Part shown: piece after piece, positions 9,536-16,809 of the stretch
How the letters are laid out: every line of letters starts with the position of its first letter
Position numbering within the stretch: position 1 is the first letter of the stretch
From: an uncultured Synechococcus sp.
GTDB taxonomy: Bacteria; Cyanobacteriota; Cyanobacteriia; Phormidesmidales; Phormidesmidaceae
Length of the DNA: 64,000 nt
Direction: 5' to 3'
NCBI GenBank assembly: GCA_937911865.1
Contig: CALDSK010000098.1
Coordinates: forward strand, 1 to 64,000
The notes under the pieces: generated by a model
Databases searched by the model: none
What the model was told of the DNA's origin: nothing
Seen by the model: the letters and a program-made list of their open reading frames with translations, nothing else
Made by a program: the position numbers and the translations under genes

Positions 9536-9916
9536 CTAGATCTCGTGATTGTTGGGCTGATCTAGTCTTAGCATTTTGAGAAAAATAGGAACAGCTTGCT
9601 CAATCAGTAGAGACAGTAGAGAACGATACTTCTCTTGCTTCGCCATTTTTACGAGGATGAATGCTGCTTTGTTACGATCGGTTGTGTCGGGATATTGAAA
9701 CGCTTCAACGATTTCCTGAACAGGAAGTTCTATCGTCGGATAGTTGCGGGCGATCGCAACTATCACACGCATTGCATTATTGCGAACCAGCGAATCTGGA
9801 TCTTTGCGGGAAGGTGTAATGGTCTTTACATAGCTTTGCGCATGGTCAGTAAACGCCAGCAGATAGGCCGCATAACCGCGATATTCTCCGTTCTTGTCTT
9901 CTCTCAAATTCTGCAT
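9536..9916 (-). CDS. HEAT-repeat-like protein, probably a fragment
   Basis: 126 residues of helical-repeat character: VRNNAMRVIVAIARNYPTI and NKAAFILVKMAKQEKYRSLL each resemble HEAT/PBS-lyase-type repeat helices. Such repeats usually occur in larger proteins, and a stop codon lies just upstream of the first Met, so this may be the remains of a longer gene. Function unknown; in cyanobacteria HEAT repeats occur in phycobilin lyases and scaffold proteins, but no lyase-specific residue can be assigned here. Confidence 0.45.
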   Translation of the reverse strand: MQNLREDKNGEYRGYAAYLLAFTDHAQSYVKTITPSRKDPDSLVRNNAMRVIVAIARNYPTIELPVQEIVEAFQYPDTTDRNKAAFILVKMAKQEKYRSLLSLLIEQAVPIFLKMLRLDQPNNHEI

Positions 9917-10150
9917 AAGGCTTTGCGGCTACCGCTAGTAGTCTTGATATGTATGTTGAAAAAACGATGAAATATCCGAGAATGAGAGTCATCAGTGGAG
10001 ATTTTTCGTGTAGCTTCAATATCCGATCTTTGTTTAGTCTATATACTCCGTGAAGCTCACTGTTGTTGTCTCTCGCCCGGATGCAAAATTGTATCCACCT
10101 TATGAACTGTCATAGCTTGCTACAGGCGATATTTAATCGATAAAGCTATT

Positions 10151-10230
10151 CAAATCGGCAGCGCAAAGATGCTTTGAAAGATGCTTTGATTGAAAGGCTA
10201 AACAAATTCTGAGTGGGGCAACGCAAATTA
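10151..10230 (+). pseudogene. Relic of a tetR-like gene 5' end
   Basis: About 65 aligned bases closely match codons 5-26 of the intact TetR gene at 10831. Both contain AATCGGCAGCGCAAAG and GGGGCAACGCAAAT, with only scattered changes between. The relic also carries a 12-bp duplication (AGATGCTTTGAA, AGATGCTTTGAT). After the shared GCAAAT the similarity ends, so only the N-terminal arm of a paralogue survives. Confidence 0.75.
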
Positions 10231-10263
10231 GGCAAGAGTTAGACAAGAAACGGTTCAATCGTT

Positions 10264-10716
10264 TTAAGCACTGATATGACTACTTAGTCTTTCAGATTCT
10301 TGCTTTAAATGCTGATTCATTTGCTCAAAGCCCTGCCGGGTGTTTGTGTTTAGGCTTTTCCATAGCAGAGGGACTAGAAGACCTGTAAATATTTCCTTGT
10401 GGATAAGCCGTGTGCGCTCGGACGTGATGGGCTGAAGTGTGAAGGTGTGAATCCCATCGAATATTCCAGGCACGAGTAAGTGACCGGACCACTGAAAGAT
10501 TTTGTTCTGTTGGCTTTGCGTAACGGTCGGATTAAAGGTCATTGACCGGCTACCAGGCGGCGTAATCTGAATAGTAAGCTGATTGCCTACCTTCGGAATG
10601 CCTGTAATTTTAGGAATGAAAGGATTCCAGGCAGAGTATTTGGGAAAGTCGGTCAGGATTGTCCATATCTCTTGAGCAGAAGCTTGAATCGTAATTTCTG
10701 TCTTGAGCTCTTCCAT
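10264..10716 (-). CDS. SRPBCC (START/Bet v1-like) ligand-binding protein
   Basis: A 150-residue single-domain protein starting MEELKTEITIQASAQEIWTI, the typical first strand and helix of SRPBCC/polyketide cyclase-like proteins. FPKYSAWNPFIPKI follows, then HTFTLQPITSERTRLIHKEIFTG in the central sheet and a C-terminal helix (RQGFEQMNQHLKQESERL). The ligand is unknown. It is divergent from a TetR regulator, and the 114-bp interval holds two palindromic operator-like sites, so it is probably under that regulator's control. Confidence 0.8.
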   Translation of the reverse strand: MEELKTEITIQASAQEIWTILTDFPKYSAWNPFIPKITGIPKVGNQLTIQITPPGSRSMTFNPTVTQSQQNKIFQWSGHLLVPGIFDGIHTFTLQPITSERTRLIHKEIFTGLLVPLLWKSLNTNTRQGFEQMNQHLKQESERLSSHISA

Positions 10717-10732
10717 AATACGTTTTTAACCT

Positions 10733-10782
10733 AGACTGTACGGTTCTTGGAATGAATGGTTAGATACTAGACTGTACGGTCT
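10733..10782. promoter_or_regulatory. Two TetR-type operator candidates
   Basis: AGACTGTACGGTCT at 10769-10782 is a near-perfect palindrome (12 of 14 positions symmetric). A second copy of its left 12 bases, AGACTGTACGGT, is at 10733-10744, 36 bp away. Both lie between the divergent SRPBCC and TetR genes, the usual place for autoregulatory TetR operators. Confidence 0.65.
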
Positions 10783-10830
10783 GATAGAATTAAGAAGTTG
10801 TGACAGTTTTGAAATAAAAAGGGGTTCATT

Positions 10831-11427
10831 TTGGAAATACCTACCGAATCGGCAGCGCAAAGGCGCTTTGATCAAAAGGCTGAACAAATTTTGACTGGGG
10901 CAACGCAAATATTTTTGCAGCGCGGCTATGAGCGGGCCAGTATGGATAAAGTGGCCAAGGCTTCTGGGGTTTCTAAGCAGACGCTGTACAGTCACTTTGC
11001 CGATAAAGAAGCGCTGTTTGTTGCGCTGGTAGACAAGATGAGTCGGCGGCGATTAGAAGAAGCCTTTGGTTCTGCGCCGCTGAAAGGAGAACCGAAGGCG
11101 GTGCTTAGCCAACTGGCAAGAACGACGCTAACGCAGCTGTCGGCAGATGAAGACTATCACGATTTTGTCCGGCTGATGATTGCAGAATCGAAACGGTTTC
11201 CGGGGCTAGTTGAGAAGTTTATGCTAAACGTGACGCGGCCCAGTTTGTTGAAGCTAACTGAGTTTTTGTCTTCTCCTGATCTGAACATTGAAGATCCAGA
11301 GGCGACTGCGCATGTATTATTAGGTGCTGTTGTCTTTTTTATGCTGACTCAGGAGATTATGCCAGGGAAGGCGGTGATCCCAATGGAGGCCGATCGGTTG
11401 GCGACTGCACTAGTGGCTTTGCTGTAA
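10831..11427 (+). CDS. TetR/AcrR-family transcriptional regulator
   Basis: 198 residues. The N-terminal helix-turn-helix reads ILTGATQIFLQRGYERASMDKVAKASGVSKQTLYSHFADKE (residues about 20-60), a textbook TetR DNA-binding domain. The rest is a helical ligand-binding domain ending near GKAVIPMEADRLATALVALL. Translation probably begins at a TTG at 10831, with AAGGGG about ten bases upstream and no in-frame ATG nearby. It probably represses itself and the divergent SRPBCC gene through the palindromes at 10733-10782. The inducer is unknown. Confidence 0.9.
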   Translation: MEIPTESAAQRRFDQKAEQILTGATQIFLQRGYERASMDKVAKASGVSKQTLYSHFADKEALFVALVDKMSRRRLEEAFGSAPLKGEPKAVLSQLARTTLTQLSADEDYHDFVRLMIAESKRFPGLVEKFMLNVTRPSLLKLTEFLSSPDLNIEDPEATAHVLLGAVVFFMLTQEIMPGKAVIPMEADRLATALVALL

Positions 11428-11431
11428 AGGA

Positions 11432-11521
11432 CCGAGCTACAGAGAGCCGAGCCACACAGAGCCGGGTTACAAAGAGTTGAGTTACAAACATCCGAGTTAC
11501 AAAGAGCTGAGCTGCCAGGTG
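11432..11521. repeat. 15-bp tandem array, 6 units
   Basis: Six consecutive 15-bp units related to CCGAGTTACAAAGAG (variants CCGAGCTACAGAGAG, CCGGGTTACAAAGAG, TTGAGTTACAAACAT). The stop codon of the minus-strand ABC exporter (11497) lies inside the array. It starts 5 bp after the TetR stop, filling the space between two convergent genes. Confidence 0.9.
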
Positions 11522-13308
11522 TGGTCTTCAGCTAATCGTAAAAGTGATCGATGGTGCTGTTCTAGTGATTCTCTATGGCCGACGCTGATGTAGGCTGCTT
11601 TGGCTTCGGACAGATGACGATAGAGCTGTTCTTCGTTGGTGCGGTCGAGGGCGCTAGTGGCTTCGTCTAAGATGGTATAGGCAGGCTGGTGAATGAGCAC
11701 ACGCGCAAAACTCAGTCGCTGTTGTTCTCCTAGAGAAAGCACATCGCTCCATTCTTCTAGGGTGTCAAAGCCTTTGTCATAGCGCTCTGCGAGGTCGGGT
11801 AAGTTAACTTGCTGGAGTACAGCGGTGAGCTGCTCATCGGTTACTTGAGCGTTGGGATAGGGATAGAGCATTTGTGCTCTGAGGTTGCCCAGCACCATGT
11901 AGGGCTTTTGGGGTAAAAACAATAAGTCTTGGATGTTGGGTCTGAGGATGGTGCCAGTGCCAGAGCGCCAGAGACCTGCGATCGCGCGCATGAGCGAACT
12001 TTTTCCACAGCCGCTTGGCCCCATTACCAGCAGCGACGCTTCTTGATCTAGCGTGAGTGAGAGATTTTCTATGAGCGTTCTTTGATAGTTGGGCGTTTGC
12101 AGCGTAAGGTTGTCGAGCGATAGCGTCGGCGCGGCTGTAATCAAAATGGTGGGAGAATCAGCGAGGTCTGTCACTTTAAGCTCCTCGGTCTCTTTCTCTT
12201 CTGCCTCGATAGCTAGAGATGCCGCTAAGATCGGTAGTTCTTCCGAGTCATTAGACGCTTCGGATTTTTCGAGCTTGGCGCTTTTGAGGTTGGTGCTTTC
12301 AAGGCCGCCGATAGCCTCAGAGAAGTCATAGAGTCTATCAATACCTGCGCCGAATGCTGTTAAAGATTGCAGGCGGGCGACAATGACGTTGAGTGAAAAG
12401 AACACGCGAATGAACGCGCCTTGAGCTTCGCTGACTTTGCCCACTTCCACCTCTCCATTAAATACGCCGGGTGCAACGACAATTGCTGGCAGAACGAAGG
12501 GAATGAACTCGTAAAAGTTAGTGAGGCCATTGAGCGCTAGCTCCCAGCTCAGTAGCTTTTTATAATTATCGAAGGCGGCAATAAACCGAGATTTGATTTG
12601 CTCAGACTCTTGCTTTTCGCCCTGATAGAACGCGATCGCTTCCGCATTCTCCCTGACTCGCACCAGACTAAAGCGAAAGTTTGCTTCTTTTTTTAGCTGC
12701 TCAAAGTTGAGCTTTACCAGCGGCTGACCAAAAACACCAATCGTTAGTACCGTGCCTGCTACCGCGTATATCACCAAAAACAGCACCAGCTCTCTAGAGA
12801 TTCCCCACAGTACGCCGCTAAACGCAATGATAGATAATACTGATTCAACAGCAACGAGGGCCAGGGCTAGTGACTCTTGGGTAAAGCTGCGCACGTCTTC
12901 TGCGATGCGCTGGTCTGGGTTATCAATATCAAGATTGAACTGGTTAATATTGTAAAAGGCGCGCTTTTGAAAGTACCTTTCGATAAAACTATCGGTGAGC
13001 CAACGTCGCCAGGCCAAACCGAGGCGATCGCGCAAAAAGGTATAGCCTGCCAGCAAGGGCGCATACAAAACTAAAATACCGAGAAAAACGCCAACTGTTT
13101 TCCAGAAGCGGCTCTCACTCTGGGCAGACAGCGCCGAAATTAGCTCGCCTCGCTGAGTGTTTAACAAGACACTGAGACCTGTGTATCCTAACAGCAGCAA
13201 CACGATCAGTAGCAGCAGCCCTCTTGCTTTCCACTTATCTTCTCCAAACCAGTAGGCTTTTGCGATCGCCCAAAAACGCCTAAATACTTTGAGGTTGAAT
13301 CTTTCCAT
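11497..13308 (-). CDS. ABC transporter, fused membrane and ATPase domains (BacA/SbmA-like)
   Basis: A 603-residue half-transporter. The membrane domain (about residues 25-330) begins with a hydrophobic segment (LLLLIVLLLLGYTGLSVLL) and contains YNINQFNLDIDNPDQRIAEDV, typical of the SbmA/BacA and ABCD-type family. The ATPase follows: Walker A GPSGCGKSSLMRAIAG near residue 430, signature LSLGEQQRLSFARVL, Walker B YTILDEATSALD. A Glu/Ala-rich insert (residues about 345-385) links the two. Relatives move cobalamin, peptides or fatty acyl compounds across the inner membrane, and the substrate here is not readable. Its stop codon lies in a 15-bp tandem array. Confidence 0.88.
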   Translation of the reverse strand: MERFNLKVFRRFWAIAKAYWFGEDKWKARGLLLLIVLLLLGYTGLSVLLNTQRGELISALSAQSESRFWKTVGVFLGILVLYAPLLAGYTFLRDRLGLAWRRWLTDSFIERYFQKRAFYNINQFNLDIDNPDQRIAEDVRSFTQESLALALVAVESVLSIIAFSGVLWGISRELVLFLVIYAVAGTVLTIGVFGQPLVKLNFEQLKKEANFRFSLVRVRENAEAIAFYQGEKQESEQIKSRFIAAFDNYKKLLSWELALNGLTNFYEFIPFVLPAIVVAPGVFNGEVEVGKVSEAQGAFIRVFFSLNVIVARLQSLTAFGAGIDRLYDFSEAIGGLESTNLKSAKLEKSEASNDSEELPILAASLAIEAEEKETEELKVTDLADSPTILITAAPTLSLDNLTLQTPNYQRTLIENLSLTLDQEASLLVMGPSGCGKSSLMRAIAGLWRSGTGTILRPNIQDLLFLPQKPYMVLGNLRAQMLYPYPNAQVTDEQLTAVLQQVNLPDLAERYDKGFDTLEEWSDVLSLGEQQRLSFARVLIHQPAYTILDEATSALDRTNEEQLYRHLSEAKAAYISVGHRESLEQHHRSLLRLAEDHTWQLSSL

Positions 13309-13969
13309 GTGCTTGATCTAGGTGCTCTAGTTGGGATGCTTTGATTAGAATGCTTTAGTTGGGCGCTTAAAAGCTATATCAAGAGAAAAATCTAGTTAAT
13401 TAGATAGATTTAATTTGATCAAGAAAAATCTATTTTTTGAGCTGGTGAGGTATATTTTCGATACTTCTATTTCAATTGATGATAGTTCTAATAATGCTTA
13501 TTGGATTGGCCTGAATCGTACTGTTAATAGTTAAAGATCGCTGGCTAGTAGTTAAAGATCGCTGGCCAACTTGTCATGCTATAAACTTCTCTAAGACTAT
13601 ACGGAGAGAAGTATGTTATGAAGAACTTTCTCATGATAGATGTTCTAATTTGAAGATGTAAAGCTACACTGTGTCGCTGAATTGGGCCATAAAAGGCTAT
13701 TTACTAGCTTTTTCTACCCCGATGTTGATATGATGCCGACCTGTGGCAATATTCGATAAAACCACCTTACTTTATTTCTGGTTGTGCATTAGTTTGTGTA
13801 TTGAGAGAAACAATGAAAGTTCTATTAATCCTAGAATCTACTAAATGTAATGATGAGAGATAAAGTATTGCCTGTATCTTCTGTCGTTTGTTTTTTTGAA
13901 AAAAAGTAGATCAAAAAGAGAATATTAGGATAACATTGTTGTCTGTAAGCATATTTGAAAAAAACGCAT
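13309..13969. other. Long AT-rich spacer
   Basis: About 660 bp between divergent genes with no convincing reading frame. It contains a two-copy tandem duplication of about 20 bp at 13521-13561 (shared core AGTTAAAGATCGCTGG). The right part presumably carries the promoter of the downstream histone-like gene, but I cannot place it. Confidence 0.5.
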
Positions 13970-14515
13970 ATGTCCGATACTGTAATGCCTCAACTTGAAG
14001 CGATCGCCGCAGATATAGAATCTCAAGAAGCTGAAATTGCTGCACAGTTAGAAGCAATGAAGGAGAAGAAGGAAGCTATTCGTGCCGTCATCTCCATGTT
14101 CGACGGATCCTCTGACACGACAGCTGCGGCATCTGTTGCTGAGAAAGCAATCGCCTCAGCAAAGACGTCAACGGCTAAGAAGTCCGCTTCGACGACTAAA
14201 TCTACGGCTAAGAGCAAGACAACTGCTAAGAAGAAGACGAAGAAAAAAGATGGTCGGGCTGCTGATTGGCAAAAGTACACGCTTCCTGGCGTCAAAGATC
14301 AGCCTATGCCCGAGGCTGTACAGATGATTCTTGCAACGCAGCCAGATAAGGACTTTAAGATTGCAGAAGTTATGTCTGGCCTGTTTAAGGACAACATGCC
14401 TAAGAATCAGTATCTAAAAGCTCGCAACCGAATCTCCAACATTCTGTCTGGTGGCGTTCGCGCTGGCGAATGGTACAAAGGTGAGCGCGGTGCCTACCGT
14501 TTGACTTCTGGCTAG
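13970..14515 (+). CDS. Histone-H1-like Lys/Ala-rich protein with C-terminal winged-helix-like domain
   Basis: About 181 residues from the ATG at 13970 (MSDTVMPQLEAIAADIE); an upstream in-frame TTG would add five residues. Residues 1-45 form a likely coiled coil (ESQEAEIAAQLEAMKEKKEA). Residues about 60-95 are a low-complexity Lys/Ala/Ser/Thr stretch (AKKSASTTKSTAKSKTTAKK), as in histone H1 tails and bacterial nucleoid proteins. The last 80 residues (MPEAVQMILATQPDKDFKIA, then ARNRISNILSGGVRAGEWYK, RGAYRL) look like a winged-helix domain. A nucleic-acid or nucleoid role is inferred. A strong terminator follows. Confidence 0.75.
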   Translation: MSDTVMPQLEAIAADIESQEAEIAAQLEAMKEKKEAIRAVISMFDGSSDTTAAASVAEKAIASAKTSTAKKSASTTKSTAKSKTTAKKKTKKKDGRAADWQKYTLPGVKDQPMPEAVQMILATQPDKDFKIAEVMSGLFKDNMPKNQYLKARNRISNILSGGVRAGEWYKGERGAYRLTSG

Positions 14516-14536
14516 TTGCTCTTTCAATCAATCGTT

Positions 14537-14576
14537 AAAAAAGCTCACTACGTGGCCCTACGTAGTGAGCTTTTTT
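14537..14576 (+). terminator. Rho-independent terminator
   Basis: A perfect 17-bp stem, AAAAAAGCTCACTACGT pairing with ACGTAGTGAGCTTTTTT, with a 6-base loop. It lies 22 bp after the histone-like gene and ends in a T run. Confidence 0.9.
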
Positions 14577-14642
14577 CTTGAGGCTTAAGCAGGCTTCGTA
14601 GCGTTGCTGGAAAGAATGTCCTGTGATTCTATGAGCGTAAAA

Positions 14643-14883
14643 TTAAGAGAATAAGTTTTCTTCAACAGGATTGGGGCTGACATTCAAAGCCTGTTGAAGT
14701 GCGGCTAGGGCGTCGGAATAAAGCTTAGTAAAGCTTAGTGCGGTGATACTCTCTGGCACACCGCACTGCTGTACAACAAAACGAACAACGCTCCAAAATA
14801 TCTGGCTAAACTCTGGAGAGAGCCAAGAGGCTGCAAACGTAGCTTTTGAAGCGTTGCTTAAGACACTTGCAGCTCAAGATACT
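14643..14883 (-). pseudogene. Possible gene remnant (C-terminal part)
   Basis: An open minus-strand stretch of about 80 codons ending at TAA 14643-14645. It reads SVVRFVVQQCGVPESITALS, then YSDALAALQQALNVSPNPVE. It has protein-like composition but no start codon, and two in-frame stops lie just upstream (near 14884 and 14893). It may be the surviving end of a gene. I do not recognise the family. Confidence 0.35.
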
Positions 14884-15020
14884 TACGAAAGGCTACAACC
14901 TACGTACGACTTGACGGGTTGAGCTGGCAGAGGTCAATTAACCGGTGCGTGGTTAGCTATCGCCGAATGCGCTCGGCGATAGCTATATCAGCCATATCTT
15001 GGATTTGTGAATGCGATCGC

Positions 15021-16103
15021 TTACACAAACTCAAACGCACTGCTGTTGAGCTGCAGATTTTGACCTCTTTTGATGACCGCAATCAGCTCGTCTGACTGGC
15101 CGTTAGGACTATCGATAAACAGTGCCTGACCGCCTTCTACGCCTTTGGGCGCTGCGCCTAGTCGGTAGCTGTGCTTTGCACTCAGTTGAATGACGTCTCC
15201 AGCTCGCTGTCTGAAATCGGTAATAAGCGCATAGTCGTTAAGACCCGCGGAGGACGCTTTTCCGTCGGAGTAATCGGCACCGGTTTTGTAGCCAAGAATT
15301 AAGCGATCGCTGCCCCCACCGCCAGTTAGAACATCTTTTTCGTTGATTGCGTTTTGCGCAGCGCCCTGAAGCAAGTCTTTACCGCTGCCACCCATTAGGC
15401 GGTCATTGCCTGCCTCTCCAAAAAGGCGATCATTGCCACTGCCGCCAGCGACTTTATCATTACCACCTTTTGCTTGTATAACATCATCTCCTCGTCTGCC
15501 ATATAGACTTTGAGCAGCATTGCCCCCTATTAACTTGTCAGCGCCACCTGTTCCTTTAATGACTGAGCGGTTGTCGAAGGTGGGTGCGGGGGTAGGCGAA
15601 GGTGAAGGTGTTGGTTTAGGCTCGCTTGGTGTGGGTGTTGGCTTTGGCGAAGGTGACGGTGAAGGCGTGGGAGAAGGCGTCGGTTTCTCGATGGTTCCTT
15701 TGCCAAATACCTGGGTCCAGTAGCTGCCGTAGTTGACATTGCCAGTGTCGTTTTGTTGAAAGTAATAGCCTAAGCCAATCTCGTTGTAGCTGGAATTTAA
15801 TAGATTGGCTCGGTGGCCTGGACTGTCGATCCAGCCCTGAACAACTAACTCAGGTGTTCCATAGCCAGCCGCAATATTTTCGCCAACAAATCCAGATTCG
15901 TATCCAGCGGACTTCGCCCTGTCAGATGGGCTCTCTCCTTGCTTTCCGGTATGACTAAAGAAGTCTTCTTTTGCCATAGCCTGAGAGTGTCTATCTGCCG
16001 CTTTTTCCAGACTTTGATCTAGAACAAGTGGTTTCAAGCCGTTCTTGCGGCGAAATTCGTTAGTGAGTTTAAGAACTTCTTGTTCAAATGCATTGTTCAG
16101 CAT
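15021..16103 (-). CDS. Secreted CAP/SCP-domain protein with RTX-type calcium-binding repeats
   Basis: 360 residues in three parts. Residues 1-135 are a CAP/SCP (PR-1-like) domain: LTNEFRRKNGLKPLVLD, HSQAMAKEDFFSHTG, GENIAAGYGTPELVVQGW, SPGHRANLL. Residues about 140-178 are a Pro/Ser/Thr linker (TPSPTPSPSPSPKPTPTPSE). From about 185 come hemolysin-type nonapeptide repeats (GGADKLIGG, GGNDKVAGG, GNDRLFGEAGNDRLMGG), then a C-terminal region (LITDFRQRAGDVIQL, FEFV end). No N-terminal signal peptide is seen. RTX repeats with a C-terminal signal point to type I secretion, folding in external calcium. The target is unknown. Confidence 0.88.
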   Translation of the reverse strand: MLNNAFEQEVLKLTNEFRRKNGLKPLVLDQSLEKAADRHSQAMAKEDFFSHTGKQGESPSDRAKSAGYESGFVGENIAAGYGTPELVVQGWIDSPGHRANLLNSSYNEIGLGYYFQQNDTGNVNYGSYWTQVFGKGTIEKPTPSPTPSPSPSPKPTPTPSEPKPTPSPSPTPAPTFDNRSVIKGTGGADKLIGGNAAQSLYGRRGDDVIQAKGGNDKVAGGSGNDRLFGEAGNDRLMGGSGKDLLQGAAQNAINEKDVLTGGGGSDRLILGYKTGADYSDGKASSAGLNDYALITDFRQRAGDVIQLSAKHSYRLGAAPKGVEGGQALFIDSPNGQSDELIAVIKRGQNLQLNSSAFEFV

Positions 16104-16686
16104 GGTTTTCTCTTTTACCGTAAAAGACTGGTGTTGTATCTAGAGATTCTGTGACCTGCTTTCTGCTGCCTCATTCTGCTGCCGTCCTGATTTAGCCATT
16201 GTTAAGCCGTCTTATTGATTGGTGGATGCGATGGCATATTCGGTCGTGAGAGAAGCCAAATCAATTTGGCTCGGACGAATAAAAACCGCTAGCCGCAACA
16301 AAAAGGCCTATTTTTCACTGGGGAACAATAGGAGACGGCGGATGGCTGCTTTGGATGGCGAGGGTCTAGCGACCACTCACGAGAACGTAACCAGATATGC
16401 TGAGCTGATTAAGGTCTTGTGCATTGAGGCTTTTTGCAGATGTAATCAGGTTCAATCTCGATTTTCAGAGTTCTTTTATAGATGACGTTTTGGTGAAAAA
16501 ACAGCTAATTTTGCTGAGTAAACATCATTGAGTGACTTACTCCCGAATACTGTCAACAGATGCTGCATCCGGAACTTATTTATGCCCTGTGCATTGATTC
16601 CTTGTATCCGGCTAATTTTTCCCGATTTTTGAGGTTTAGTGGTTGATCCCTACCCATACATCGCATTTGCAAATTAAAGCTATGGA

Positions 16687-16761
16687 TCTGGGCTGTGTGA
16701 ATTTGGGCTGTGTGAATTTTAGTCGTGTGACTTCTCGCTGCCTGACTTTTCGCTGTGTGAC
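16687..16761. repeat. 15-bp tandem array, 5 units
   Basis: Five consecutive 15-bp units: TCTGGGCTGTGTGAA, TTTGGGCTGTGTGAA, TTTTAGTCGTGTGAC, TTCTCGCTGCCTGAC, TTTTCGCTGTGTGAC. It is followed directly by a 19-bp duplication and then the stop of the next minus-strand gene. Confidence 0.9.
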
Positions 16762-16764
16762 CTC

Positions 16765-16802
16765 TTAACTATAAATCTGAGGGTTAACTATAAATCTGAG
16801 GG
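16765..16802. repeat. 19-bp perfect tandem duplication
   Basis: TTAACTATAAATCTGAGGG occurs twice head to tail with no mismatch, 7 bp from the stop codon of the minus-strand gene at 16810. Confidence 0.9.
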
Positions 16803-16809
16803 CAGCGTG

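Larger units (their letters stand above)
16104..16809. other. Spacer with tandem arrays
   Basis: About 700 bp. The only frame of length (16219-16485, plus) does not look like a conserved protein. The right end carries the 15-bp and 19-bp arrays at 16687-16802. Nothing else recognised. Confidence 0.5.

Noticed and set aside
16219..16485. Open frame of 88 codons on the plus strand
   Set aside because: No recognisable domain, Arg-rich low-quality composition and no ribosome-binding site; treated as chance frame in a spacer.
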